Source: Polynucleobacter sp. SHI8 (GTDB taxonomy: Bacteria > Pseudomonadota > Gammaproteobacteria > Burkholderiales > Burkholderiaceae). From it: DNA of 64,000 nt. Below are positions 1 to 8,040 of this stretch, in pieces. Both the position numbers and the translations under genes were made by a program. Under the pieces are notes generated by a model that was not told the DNA's origin, did no database searches, and saw nothing but the letters and a program-made list of their open reading frames with translations. Location of the stretch: positions 496,001-560,000 of the forward strand of contig NZ_AP027204.1 of the NCBI RefSeq assembly GCF_027944005.1, given 5' to 3'. Every line of letters begins with the position of its first letter. Position 1 is the first letter of the stretch.

Positions 1-1
1 G

Positions 2-574
2 CATTTAAGGCAGGAGGCTCTACCAAAAGGTGTAGATCCTTTACTAGAGGTTCTTGTTACTTATGAACCTAATATTGATACTGGAGTATTTACCTATGCA
101 ACACAGGTAGCCGTTGTAGCCGTTGATGTTGATACTGGGAAAGTTGATATTTTAGATTATGCAATTGTTGAAGATTGTGGCACGGTAGTAAATCCTTTAA
201 TTGTTGACGGACAAATTATTGGCGGTATTGCTCAAGGTATAGGAACAGCTCTTTATGAAGAGATTCCATATAATGAAACTGGTCAACCCTTAGCAACTAC
301 CTTGGCAGATTATTTAATCCCAGGAGCAACAGAAATACCGGCCATAAAAATAGGTCATATGGTTACACCATCAGAGCATACCGAATATGGCATGAAGGGC
401 ATGGGTGAAGGTGGGGCTATTGCACCACCAGCTGCGATTGCAAATGCTATTCGAGACGCCCTTAAATCGATTGGCGCTGAATTGAATGAAACACCAATGA
501 CTCCTCCAAGAGTTTATGCAGCCATTGTGCAGGCGAGAGAAAAGTTGGCTAAACAGTCTGAGGTGATTTTATGA
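2..574 (+). CDS. Molybdenum hydroxylase large subunit, C-terminal part (CoxL/xanthine dehydrogenase family)
   Basis: The reading frame is open from base 2, so the gene begins outside the window and only about the last 190 residues are seen. The visible part has the typical C-terminal fold of the molybdopterin-cytosine-dinucleotide subunit. A stretch around GTVVNPLIVDGQIIGGIAQG is characteristic, and MGEGGAIAPPAAIANAI carries the conserved Glu next to the Mo centre in xanthine dehydrogenase-type enzymes. The stop overlaps the FAD subunit start by 4 bases (ATGA), so the two are translationally coupled. Such three-subunit enzymes hydroxylate aldehydes, purines, CO or aromatic heterocycles. The substrate cannot be told because the active-site loop lies outside the window. 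Confidence 0.93.
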   Translation, partial: HLRQEALPKGVDPLLEVLVTYEPNIDTGVFTYATQVAVVAVDVDTGKVDILDYAIVEDCGTVVNPLIVDGQIIGGIAQGIGTALYEEIPYNETGQPLATTLADYLIPGATEIPAIKIGHMVTPSEHTEYGMKGMGEGGAIAPPAAIANAIRDALKSIGAELNETPMTPPRVYAAIVQAREKLAKQSEVIL

Positions 575-1419
575 AATCAGGAAAGGTCAACTATCACAGC
601 GTGCAAAGTATTGATGAAGCTATCGCTTTGAATCAAACTCACGAAGGAAATGCAAAGTACATGGCAGGCGGACAATCCCTGATGCCAATGATGTGTCTAC
701 GATTAGTATTTAGTGAAGAGGTCATTGACGTTTCCAAAATACCTGATTTAAACAGATTATTTTCTATCAAAGGCCGTTTCTTTATCGGTGCCGCTGTGAC
801 GCATGCGATGATTGAAGATGGCAAAGTTGAAGATATAACCAAAGGTTACCTTCAATACGTTGCGCAAGGTATTGCGTATCGTGGTATTCGAAATAAAGGG
901 ACCATTGGGGGAAGTATCGTCAATGCCGACCCAGCCGCAGATTGGCCGACAGCACTTCTTGCACTTGGTGCGACGGTAATTATTAAAAATCATACCAATG
1001 AGATAGAAACTCCTATGGGGGAATTTCAGTGTGGGTTGATGCAAACGAGTTTAAAAGAGTCTGATTTGGTTAAAGGGGTTTTAGTACCAGAGCTTTCAAA
1101 TGAAGCCAAGTGGTCTTATGTTAAGTTTTGTCATAAGGTTGGAGAGTTTGCGCATTCTATTGCGGCGATTGTTATTGATCCAAAGTTGGGACTTTTCAAT
1201 GCAGCTTTAGGCGCTGCAGGAGATAAGCCAGTTTTATTGCCTCGATTATCTAAATATCTTATGTCTGCAAATATTAAAAATACTGATTTAGATAAAGAGT
1301 TGAATAACTTATTAGAAAGCGACCTTCTTGAAAATACGTATCATTTGCCATCGTCTTATGAATTTAATCTACATCGATCAATTATTAAAAAAGCAGTTAT
1401 GGAGGCTTTAAAAAAATGA
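571..1419 (+). CDS. Molybdenum hydroxylase FAD-binding subunit (CoxM-like)
   Basis: This 282-residue protein has the length and layout of the medium subunit of xanthine dehydrogenase/CO dehydrogenase-type enzymes. The two FAD-binding motifs are visible: AGGQS at residues 32-36 and TIGG at 111-114, followed by NADPAADWPTALLAL. The subunit passes electrons from the iron-sulfur subunit to FAD and on to the acceptor. It overlaps the upstream large-subunit gene by ATGA and the downstream 2Fe-2S gene by 4 bases, so all three are one transcript. The order large-medium-small is one of several seen in this family. The function is secure at family level; the substrate is not known. Confidence 0.95.
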   Translation: MKSGKVNYHSVQSIDEAIALNQTHEGNAKYMAGGQSLMPMMCLRLVFSEEVIDVSKIPDLNRLFSIKGRFFIGAAVTHAMIEDGKVEDITKGYLQYVAQGIAYRGIRNKGTIGGSIVNADPAADWPTALLALGATVIIKNHTNEIETPMGEFQCGLMQTSLKESDLVKGVLVPELSNEAKWSYVKFCHKVGEFAHSIAAIVIDPKLGLFNAALGAAGDKPVLLPRLSKYLMSANIKNTDLDKELNNLLESDLLENTYHLPSSYEFNLHRSIIKKAVMEALKK

Positions 1420-1892
1420 GTTCAATTTCACTTCATGTCAATGATCAAGTTCTTCAAACAGAAATTGATGATCGATTGACGCTAGCTGATCTTCTTCGTA
1501 ATAACCTTAATCTTACCGGTACTCATTTGGCTTGTGAGTTAGGGGTTTGTGGGTCCTGTACGGTTTTAGTCAATGGTGAGCCAATACGTTCATGCATTAC
1601 TTTAGCGGCTTCAGTATCTGGCATGTCCGTGCAAACGATTGAAGGTTTTGAAGATGATGGCAAGATGAAAGTGATTCGAGAGTGTTTTTCTGAAGCACAT
1701 GGTTTGCAATGTGGATTTTGTACGCCAGGAATGCTCATCACTGTCAGAGATATGATTGTGCGTCAAAAATGTAACACAGAGAGCGAAATACGTAATGAGT
1801 TGTCTGGAAACCTATGCCGGTGCACAGGATATTCAGGAATTGTAAAAGCTACCCAGTTAGCTAATCAGAGACTTAATAATCCTGAGATTTAA
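1416..1892 (+). CDS. Molybdenum hydroxylase 2Fe-2S subunit (CoxS-like)
   Basis: The 158-residue protein is the small subunit of the molybdenum hydroxylase. Eight cysteines bind two [2Fe-2S] clusters. C40, C45, C48 and C60 form the plant-ferredoxin-type N-terminal cluster. C99, C102, C134 and C136 form the C-terminal four-helix cluster (motifs CGFCTPG and CRCTGY). It relays electrons from the Mo centre to FAD. It is the last gene of the visible operon and overlaps the FAD subunit by 4 bases. No clear terminator follows. Confidence 0.96.
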   Translation: MSSISLHVNDQVLQTEIDDRLTLADLLRNNLNLTGTHLACELGVCGSCTVLVNGEPIRSCITLAASVSGMSVQTIEGFEDDGKMKVIRECFSEAHGLQCGFCTPGMLITVRDMIVRQKCNTESEIRNELSGNLCRCTGYSGIVKATQLANQRLNNPEI

Positions 1893-2031
1893 AATGAGGT
1901 TAAGACAGCCTTGTCACTAATGAGATTTTTATACTCGAGGGAAGCTTTTAAGAGATCTAGTTTCTTTATTAATGGCTCTACCTCTGATCTTGCGGCTGAA
2001 AAATTGGATCTCTACCAAAGTTTTTCGGTAA

Positions 2032-2178
2032 CTAAATCCCATTGCCTTGAATCAATCTTATGAGTACCATAACAACGGCAATGACCAACAAAATATGTAT
2101 AAATCCACCCAAAGTATTTGATGACACTAAGCCAAGCACCCAAAGAATGAGTAGTACGACAGCAATGTTAACTAGCAT
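2032..2178 (-). CDS. Small membrane protein, Lmo0937 type (48 aa)
   Basis: A 48-codon reading frame runs on the minus strand from ATG at 2178 to TAG at 2032, with a good ribosome binding site (AAGGA, about 8 bases upstream). The product starts MLVNIAVVLLILWVLGLV and has two hydrophobic helices split by a short SSNTLGG turn, then a basic end. This matches the short two-helix proteins annotated as Lmo0937 family, which are common next to stress genes in freshwater and soil proteobacteria. Its function is unknown. BON and CsbD genes follow divergently and suggest a shared envelope or osmotic stress setting. Confidence 0.75.
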   Translation of the reverse strand: MLVNIAVVLLILWVLGLVSSNTLGGFIHILLVIAVVMVLIRLIQGNGI

Positions 2179-2467
2179 ATCAATTTCCTTTTTTGTGGTT
2201 ATTCGTTAAGTACTATTCTTTCTGAAACTTCAGAGCTACTTTAGTTGAAACTTCTTTGCGAAGGCTCAACCTTATAGAAATGAGTATCAGGTACTAATAA
2301 CTATAAGATTTATATGCATCAGCAAATGTCTGATAGCCAACATAGTTAAAAAAAATTTCATAAGTTTGATAGCGAACAGAATGTAGAAATTTTTTAACTT
2401 AAACTCAAAATGATCTTAAAAAATTAATAGCTATTTCGGTAGTCAACTTTTAACATGAAAGAATTAA
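2179..2467. other. Divergent intergenic region, small membrane protein / BON gene
   Basis: This AT-rich stretch of about 290 bases separates the minus-strand small membrane protein gene from the plus-strand BON gene and must hold promoters for both. I see no clear operator, terminator or further reading frame in it. Confidence 0.4.
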
Positions 2468-2803
2468 ATGAGCCTAAATAAGAAATTTTTCACTTTATTT
2501 TTTTCGGGTCTTTTAATCTTACTATCGGCTAACGCCACCTCAGCTGATAATGAAAGCACCGGCCAATATATTGATGATGTCGTCATTACAACTAAAGTTA
2601 AAGCCGCTATCCTAGCCGAATCCACATTAAATTCATTTGAAATCACAGTGAAAACTTTTCAAGGGGCCGTTCAACTTAGTGGCTTTGTGAGTAGTATTGC
2701 GCAAACGGAAAAAGCTGTTGAGATAGCTAAAGGTACTCCTGGCGTGACCTCAGTTAAGAACGATATGCGGGTTAAAGGTACTAACAACCCATTTTATAAA
2801 TAA
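2468..2803 (+). CDS. BON-domain periplasmic protein
   Basis: The 111-residue protein has an N-terminal signal peptide (MSLNKKFFTLFFSGLLILLS, cleavage probably after the Ala near residue 26). One BON domain follows, from VVITTKVKAAILAE to VKNDMRVKG, with the typical GAVQLSGFV core. BON domains occur in OsmY-type proteins and are thought to bind phospholipid or support the envelope under osmotic stress. With only one BON domain it is half the size of OsmY. The CsbD gene follows 47 bases later and is probably co-transcribed. Family level is sure; the role is inferred. Confidence 0.85.
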   Translation: MSLNKKFFTLFFSGLLILLSANATSADNESTGQYIDDVVITTKVKAAILAESTLNSFEITVKTFQGAVQLSGFVSSIAQTEKAVEIAKGTPGVTSVKNDMRVKGTNNPFYK

Positions 2804-2850
2804 ATTAGCATTTTAAGTTTCGTTGTTTAACGTTTGATAAGGGGATTACC

Positions 2851-3027
2851 ATGAATAAAGATCAAGTTAAAGGCCGTGTAGAAGAAGTTGTAGGCAAGGT
2901 AAAGGAAGTAGCGGGACAAGTAGTGGGTAATAAGTCGCTTGAAGCAGAAGGTAATATCCAGAAAAATGTAGGAAAAGTTCAGGCTGGCTTAGGTGATGTG
3001 AAATCTGATGTAAAGAGCAAACTATAG
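2851..3027 (+). CDS. CsbD family stress protein (58 aa)
   Basis: ATG at 2851, after a GATAAGGGG ribosome binding site, opens 58 codons ending TAG at 3027. The product begins MNKDQVKGRVEEVVGKVKEV and repeats the GKVxxxxG pattern. It is Lys/Glu/Val-rich with no Trp or Cys, which is typical of the CsbD family of small soluble general-stress proteins. The biochemical role of the family is unknown. A rho-independent terminator follows at once, so the BON-CsbD pair forms a short transcription unit. Confidence 0.85.
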   Translation: MNKDQVKGRVEEVVGKVKEVAGQVVGNKSLEAEGNIQKNVGKVQAGLGDVKSDVKSKL

Positions 3028-3065
3028 TTCTTTGTAACCGATGAAACAATCATAAATGATGTAAT

Positions 3066-3087
3066 AAACGCCTTCGGGCGTTTTTTT
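3066..3087 (+). terminator. Rho-independent terminator after CsbD gene
   Basis: A 7-bp stem AAACGCC/GGCGTTT closed by a TTCG tetraloop is followed by a T run. It lies 39 bases after the CsbD stop codon. Confidence 0.88.
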
Positions 3088-3161
3088 ACAAGTTATTCTG
3101 CTAAGTCAAATGATGAGGCAAAAATCATTTATCCCTCAAGCCAATGATATTTGCCTTTTAG

Positions 3162-3560
3162 TTAAGTAATGGTCTTTAAAGTTGTGATGTCAGCCAATGT
3201 AGCTTGATCGACTGCGAGTCTAATTCCTAATGAGCCAGATTCACCAAGAATGGGTGATTTTCTGAGAGCGATTTCCATTGAGTTAATTTCAGAGTATTTT
3301 GCGCAAGCCTCAACTATCCGAGTGATCAGCCTTTCTTGGGTTTCATAGTGACAGTCACCAGCCAAACGGCCAATCTCAACTACTAATGGATCGTAATCAA
3401 AAACATATTCCATGGTATCTGTGGCAATTAAAACCAGCTTTGAATCAATCCAAAGAGTTAAATCCAAGAGATGCTGCCTAGGTATGGTGTCCCCTAAACC
3501 ATAGGTTCCAATTTGAGTCTGAAGCTGAAGATCTTTTAGTTCAATACAAGAAGTAATCAT
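3162..3560 (-). CDS. folB: Dihydroneopterin aldolase-type protein (FolB family)
   Basis: The 132-residue protein matches the FolB/tunnelling-fold family. It has an N-terminal strand ITSCIELKDLQLQTQIGTYG, a central ERLITRIVEACAKY helix, and a C-terminal IALRKSPILG strand with the Lys common in FolB. FolB cleaves 7,8-dihydroneopterin to 6-hydroxymethyl-dihydropterin and glycolaldehyde in folate synthesis. It sits 32 bases downstream of the AlkB-type gene on the same strand, so the two may be co-transcribed. Some FolB-like proteins are instead epimerases. The assignment is good at family level; exact activity is inferred. Confidence 0.8.
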   Translation of the reverse strand: MITSCIELKDLQLQTQIGTYGLGDTIPRQHLLDLTLWIDSKLVLIATDTMEYVFDYDPLVVEIGRLAGDCHYETQERLITRIVEACAKYSEINSMEIALRKSPILGESGSLGIRLAVDQATLADITTLKTIT

Positions 3561-3592
3561 AAGATGAGAGTCGTAAAATAGTATTGAGAGTT

Positions 3593-4255
3593 TTAGAATA
3601 ATGGATTTTTATCATGAGGGATAATTTTTCTAAACGTTAAATTAATCCGAAGCCCTATCGTTTTTTTAGTTTTTAATAAGCTGTGTTGCCAAAACTCTTG
3701 GGTTGGTGGGTACATGATTAAAGCACTTCCATTTTCTAAAAAAATTGAGAAACTACCTTTATCTTCTTTATTTTTAAAGGCAAACTTACGGGTAGCACCA
3801 AGGCTCAATGAAGCAATTGGAGCATTGGCATCAAGCTCTTTTTCGTCATCACTATGCCACCCCATCCCATCATTGCCGTCATGATAGAGATTGAGAAGGC
3901 AAGAATTAAATTCAGAGGCAGAAATTTTCTCTAATCTTTCCTTAATTAAAAGTAAATCCGCAGTCCATGCTTGCGGATTTTTTTGTACTCCAGAGTAAGT
4001 GTATGGGCAATTTGGATCTCCGACCCAAGCTACCTTTCGACGGGTTGTTATCCGTTTGCCGAACATCATTAATTGATCCGAACTCCAGAGAAGTGATTCT
4101 TGTAGTACGTTTAATAAATTAGATGAGCTAGCTTCATCAAAAACCTCCGGATAGTAATATACAGATCCATTTTTTGGTAATAAATTGAGTAAGCAATCTT
4201 TTGAGAAGGGTTCAAATAAGAGACTTTGTGTCATGAATAAATGTGTATTAATCAA
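3593..4255 (-). CDS. AlkB-type 2-oxoglutarate/Fe(II) dioxygenase
   Basis: The 220-residue protein has all the hallmarks of the AlkB family: the iron ligands H134 and D136 in GWHSDDE, the second iron His H191 in QHSLL, and the 2-oxoglutarate-binding pair R203/R209 in RINLTFR. The layout is closest to the AlkB-like/ALKBH2-3 subgroup that repairs alkylated DNA or RNA by oxidative demethylation. E. coli AlkB is similar in size. The start follows a region with no other genes, and folB lies just downstream. The precise substrate is not certain. Confidence 0.9.
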   Translation of the reverse strand: MINTHLFMTQSLLFEPFSKDCLLNLLPKNGSVYYYPEVFDEASSSNLLNVLQESLLWSSDQLMMFGKRITTRRKVAWVGDPNCPYTYSGVQKNPQAWTADLLLIKERLEKISASEFNSCLLNLYHDGNDGMGWHSDDEKELDANAPIASLSLGATRKFAFKNKEDKGSFSIFLENGSALIMYPPTQEFWQHSLLKTKKTIGLRINLTFRKIIPHDKNPLF

Positions 4256-4479
4256 TGCATATAGGGTAGAAGCTCTAGGATAGACTAAATTTGTAGTTTG
4301 CGACTCCCGTCACTTGATGAGCTGCGATAGATCAACTATCCAATATCTCTTTTAGCACCTTGCGTAAAAGATGATGATAAAGATCAATAGTGGTACGGAA
4401 AATTTGAAGATGTCAGCCCATTGTTTTAATTATTGGAGGATACTTGTATCTAATGAATAAAATTTTTACCTAAGGACTT

Positions 4480-5082
4480 ATGATTGAATTGCAAATTTGG
4501 GGCGACTTTGAGTGCCCATTTTCTTACCTTCAAACGATTGTTTTAATGAAGTTAAAAGAAAAATATCAAGAAAAGTTACTTATTTGCTGGAAATCAGTCG
4601 AGATGAACACGCGTGAAAACTTTACGACTCCCTCGGAGGATTATCTAAATAATTTGGAGATTGCCTCTAACGAGTTGATTGCAAAGGAACATCACCTAAA
4701 TTTTTTAAAGCCTAAAATACTTCCCAATATCAGACTTGCCCAGGAGAGTATTTATTATGCAGATACGCAAGATCTTTCCCTAGAAATGGCAAATGCCATA
4801 TTTAATGCATTTTTTAATCTCAGAATCGATATCAGTGATCAAGATGAACTTATTAGAATAGCTAAAAGTATTGGTTTAGATAGTGCAGAATTAAACGAAG
4901 TACTTGATGATGCAATCTATACTAAACAAGTTCTTCTTGATGAGAAAGAGTTTAAAGTTTTAGGTTTTCATGCAATTCCGGCAATGACAATCGGCGAGAG
5001 AAATTTTTCACCAAGAAGTTTCATGCCTGTTGTTGGATATAAAACTTACATAGAACTAGACCAAATTATTTCTAAAATCTAA
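4480..5082 (+). CDS. DsbA-fold oxidoreductase (FrnE-like) with CPFS active site
   Basis: This 200-residue protein is a stand-alone DsbA/thioredoxin-like domain of the FrnE/2-hydroxychromene-2-carboxylate isomerase branch. It begins with strand IELQIWGDFECPFSYLQ and ends with a cis-Pro loop GFHAIPAMTIGE. There is no signal peptide, so it should be cytoplasmic. The active site reads C12-P-F-S15 instead of CxxC, so the resolving cysteine is missing. A normal dithiol reaction is unlikely; a monothiol or glutathione-dependent isomerase-type role fits better. There is no operon partner and the function is unknown. Confidence 0.75.
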   Translation: MIELQIWGDFECPFSYLQTIVLMKLKEKYQEKLLICWKSVEMNTRENFTTPSEDYLNNLEIASNELIAKEHHLNFLKPKILPNIRLAQESIYYADTQDLSLEMANAIFNAFFNLRIDISDQDELIRIAKSIGLDSAELNEVLDDAIYTKQVLLDEKEFKVLGFHAIPAMTIGERNFSPRSFMPVVGYKTYIELDQIISKI

Positions 5083-5368
5083 ATAGCCACGTCTTTCAAA
5101 CATAAAAAAAGGCGCTTATGCGCCCCAATTGCTTAATAAAATAATTGCTTACAAGATTTTTTTAAAAATCCACCCTTCAAGAATTATGTACTGAATAAGG
5201 CTTATGGCACACACCAACTTTATTTAGTTATGCAAACGAAATTCTAGATCGCCAGCTTTGAAAAAATTGAAAGCTATCTTAATTCCCAAATTAATTAATA
5301 CTTAAATAGTTCAAAATAAAGGGTCAATCAAAAGTGCGGCAGTAATTTTTGGTTGAGGCTTAAGCTTA
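5083..5368. other. Intergenic region between convergent genes
   Basis: Between the DsbA-fold gene and the minus-strand methyltransferase lie about 290 AT-rich bases. Apart from the hairpin at 5104-5124 I see no gene or repeat here. Confidence 0.4.
5104..5124 (-). terminator. Rho-independent terminator reading leftward
   Basis: The hairpin GGCGC-TTAT-GCGCC at 5111-5124 is followed on the minus strand by a run of T (seven A on the plus strand at 5104-5110). It could end transcripts from the methyltransferase operon at 5369-9821, although it lies about 245 bases past that stop. Confidence 0.7.
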
Positions 5369-6247
5369 TTATTTGTAAGCAAAAAGATCCACATGCCCGA
5401 TTTCGCAATTGCTAGCTTGGCGTCTATTTTTCTCCCACTGATCTACCACAAGATTTGGCAAAGTGCCTATTTCTCGAAGGGCTCTTGCAGTGCCAGTTGC
5501 TAATTGTTCAATTAGATCGCGGTCGTGATCATCCATCATCCAATTACTTTGAGCGCTCACCACCTTAAAGTCACGACCTTGAAGAAGTGATTGCATACGC
5601 TCTGCTGCAGATGGGCCTAAGGCAGAACCAAAACCCTTATCAGTTCTTTGATGTTGATGAAAAGCTTTTAAAATCTCAACATCCATCATTTCAGGTGGAG
5701 ACCATTTTTCGATACCATCGTAGGTCAATACTGTATAAAGAGGTTTGGATAAATAAGTACAGAATTCTGAAAGCCAAGGCTCTGCTACTAAGTCAAAAAA
5801 AGCTGCAGCAGTAATGATATCGGCAGGTTCATCCAGAATCGCTCGATAGTCTTTGTATAAATCTATACATTTAAACTCCACTACGATTGTTTTATTTTGT
5901 TTGATGATGGATAGGGGCTTAACTTGGGCTGAAGGATTAACTGCAAGCCCAAGAATGCTTGTCTGTATTTCACTATCAGCCCAAGCAAGTAGGGTGGTGC
6001 GTGCAGTATGTAAGAGCGCAGCATCATAATCAATTAAGGTCCAGTGCTGCATCGAATTCAATTGGGGAGCTAGCGCACGTAGATTAGACCCAGTGCCAGA
6101 TCCTAAATCGGTTAAACGCACTGAACCAGGGTGAACGGTTTTGATCTGCGCAAGGTAGCTCATTACTTGTGCTTGAAGATCTTGATTGCGTGATCGGTGG
6201 TCTACCGGTTCTCGTAACCCAAGCCACTGCGCTGAAAATTCACTCAT
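5369..6247 (-). CDS. Class I SAM-dependent methyltransferase
   Basis: The 292-residue protein has the Rossmann methyltransferase motif I LTDLGSGTGSNLRAL at residues 45-59, an acidic motif II (WTLIDYDAALL), and a motif near ADIITAAAFFDLVAEPWL. It is the last gene of the leftward arm, 35 bases after the ABC transporter gene. The substrate is unknown. Because the neighbouring genes encode GTP cyclohydrolase II, a RibD reductase and a pterin-synthase-like protein, I infer that it methylates the small molecule made by that set. That link rests on neighbourhood only. Confidence 0.82.
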   Translation of the reverse strand: MSEFSAQWLGLREPVDHRSRNQDLQAQVMSYLAQIKTVHPGSVRLTDLGSGTGSNLRALAPQLNSMQHWTLIDYDAALLHTARTTLLAWADSEIQTSILGLAVNPSAQVKPLSIIKQNKTIVVEFKCIDLYKDYRAILDEPADIITAAAFFDLVAEPWLSEFCTYLSKPLYTVLTYDGIEKWSPPEMMDVEILKAFHQHQRTDKGFGSALGPSAAERMQSLLQGRDFKVVSAQSNWMMDDHDRDLIEQLATGTARALREIGTLPNLVVDQWEKNRRQASNCEIGHVDLFAYK

Positions 6248-6282
6248 GAGTCATCCATTCGCTAAATATTATTGGCTTACTA

Positions 6283-8040
6283 CTAAAGATTTGACAGGCC
6301 ATATTGCTGTTGCATGATTTTAGTAAATCGGCCACCTTGTTGATATAGTCCCTCAAAGCTGCCTGATTCAACAACCTTTCCTGCATCTATGACTAAAATA
6401 TGATTTGCTTCACGAATAGTGCTCAATCGATGGGCAATCACCAAAGTGCTGCGGGATTGTGTTACTTCTTTAAGCGCGGCTATTAGGCTTGCCTCGGTTA
6501 GCGTATCTAGAGCGCTGGTAGCTTCATCTAAAATTAAGATAGGCGCATCCTTTAGCAGAATGCGAGCAATGGATAAACGCTGGCGTTCGCCACCTGAAAG
6601 TGTCCTTCCACGCTCACCAATAATCGTATTAAAGCCGTCAGATTGTTGTTCTATAAAATCTAGTGCTTGAGCGCGCACACATGCGGCTCGCAGTTCTTCA
6701 TCACTTGCATCTGGACACCCAATTCTAAGATTGTCTGCAATCGAGCGGTTAAACAATAGTGGTTCCTGAAAGACAACTCCAATATTGCGCCTTAAAGCTG
6801 TAAGCTGAAATTGTTGAATGTCTATTCCATCAATCCTAATGGATCCGGACTGAGGTTCAAAGGCTCGATAGAGAAGGCTGAGAGCTGAAGATTTACCTGC
6901 TCCCGATGCACCTACTAAGGCAAGAGTTTGCCCTGGCTTCACCACAAAACTCATGTTGTCGACAGCTAATTTCTTCGGATTGTAGGAAAAGCAAACTTGA
7001 TGAAACTCTACTAAGCCTTTACACCTACCGGGATCGATTGCATTTGGAATATCTTTAATTACTGGAGCAGTATCTAGCACATCAAAAAATTCTTTTAATC
7101 GAGGCGCGTCCGTTGATAGCTTATTTGCAAATCCTACCACCTGCTCAAGGCGACTAAATATGATGCCAGCAAAGGCAACAAAAGTTACGATTTCACCAAT
7201 AGTGATCAATGATTGTGTAAATAACCACACCCCAAGAACAATAATACATAAAATGCTAATCGTGATTGCAGTTCGACACAGTACCGTCACTATCGCCCAC
7301 CATGACAATACCGGGAATTGCGCCAATAAAACACGTTGGCTAATTTGATGTAATGAGTTTAATTCGATCTGTATACGAGAAAAACTTTGGATTAAAGCAA
7401 TATTACTAAGGGTATCTGAGGTGAGTTCAGCTAAATCAGAATGGTGACTTTCTATTTGCTGTTGAAGACCTTGAGTTTTACGTAAAACAAAATGAGTTAA
7501 AAAACTAAATATTAGACACAATGCGATTAGAACAAGCGCCAGCCGCCAATTAATATAAAGTGCTATCGGAATTAAAATGATTAGCGAGATAATCGCAGCT
7601 AGGTGCTCGCGAAAAAAACTCAACCAAAGCCACCAAAGGGTATCAATACCTTGATGCATAATTTTCATTAGCCGTCCAGAATGGGTTCTAGTCTGTTGCG
7701 CTAAGGGTAAATGAAGCACGTGTTCAACGTATTCCCTCAATACGAAATGTCGGCGGCGGTGGGCTAGTTGATCTGAAAATAAGGCTACTGTAGTAGAGCA
7801 TACAATTGTAAAAAGACCAAAGCCAGTCCAAATAACTAATAGAGGCCAAACCGCATGCCATGTTTCTAATCTTGGTAAATTAGATGAATGCGATAAGGTA
7901 TCAATTACCTTGCCAAACAAAATAGGCTCTGCGAATAGAACACAGGCTAGTGCAACGTTTGCAATCGATAATATCCACCCGAGACGCTGGTCAGAGCCTA
8001 GTAATTTGACTGCTCGATAGTAGAGGTGAAAAAATCCCAT
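6283..8040 (-). CDS. ABC transporter, fused permease/ATPase, glucan-exporter (NdvA/ChvA) type
   Basis: This 585-residue half-transporter has about six membrane helices in residues 1-310 and a C-terminal ATPase. Walker A GASGAGKSS begins at about residue 377, followed by the signature LSGGERQRLSIARI, Walker B ILILDEATSALD and H-loop IAHRLSTI. It forms homodimers in the inner membrane. The closest architecture I recall is the cyclic beta-1,2-glucan exporter NdvA/ChvA. It overlaps the upstream OpgH-like gene by one base (TAATG type), which suggests that it exports what that glucosyltransferase makes or modifies. A role in exporting the pteridine-like product of the neighbouring genes is equally possible. 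Substrate unproven. Confidence 0.88.
   Translation of the reverse strand: MGFFHLYYRAVKLLGSDQRLGWILSIANVALACVLFAEPILFGKVIDTLSHSSNLPRLETWHAVWPLLVIWTGFGLFTIVCSTTVALFSDQLAHRRRHFVLREYVEHVLHLPLAQQTRTHSGRLMKIMHQGIDTLWWLWLSFFREHLAAIISLIILIPIALYINWRLALVLIALCLIFSFLTHFVLRKTQGLQQQIESHHSDLAELTSDTLSNIALIQSFSRIQIELNSLHQISQRVLLAQFPVLSWWAIVTVLCRTAITISILCIIVLGVWLFTQSLITIGEIVTFVAFAGIIFSRLEQVVGFANKLSTDAPRLKEFFDVLDTAPVIKDIPNAIDPGRCKGLVEFHQVCFSYNPKKLAVDNMSFVVKPGQTLALVGASGAGKSSALSLLYRAFEPQSGSIRIDGIDIQQFQLTALRRNIGVVFQEPLLFNRSIADNLRIGCPDASDEELRAACVRAQALDFIEQQSDGFNTIIGERGRTLSGGERQRLSIARILLKDAPILILDEATSALDTLTEASLIAALKEVTQSRSTLVIAHRLSTIREANHILVIDAGKVVESGSFEGLYQQGGRFTKIMQQQYGLSNL

Noticed and set aside
3593..5082. DsbA-fold and AlkB genes as part of the pteridine cluster
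   Set aside because: They are on opposite strands, separated by a terminator and long gaps, and FolB belongs to ordinary folate synthesis; no link to the 5.4-14.5 kb set is visible.
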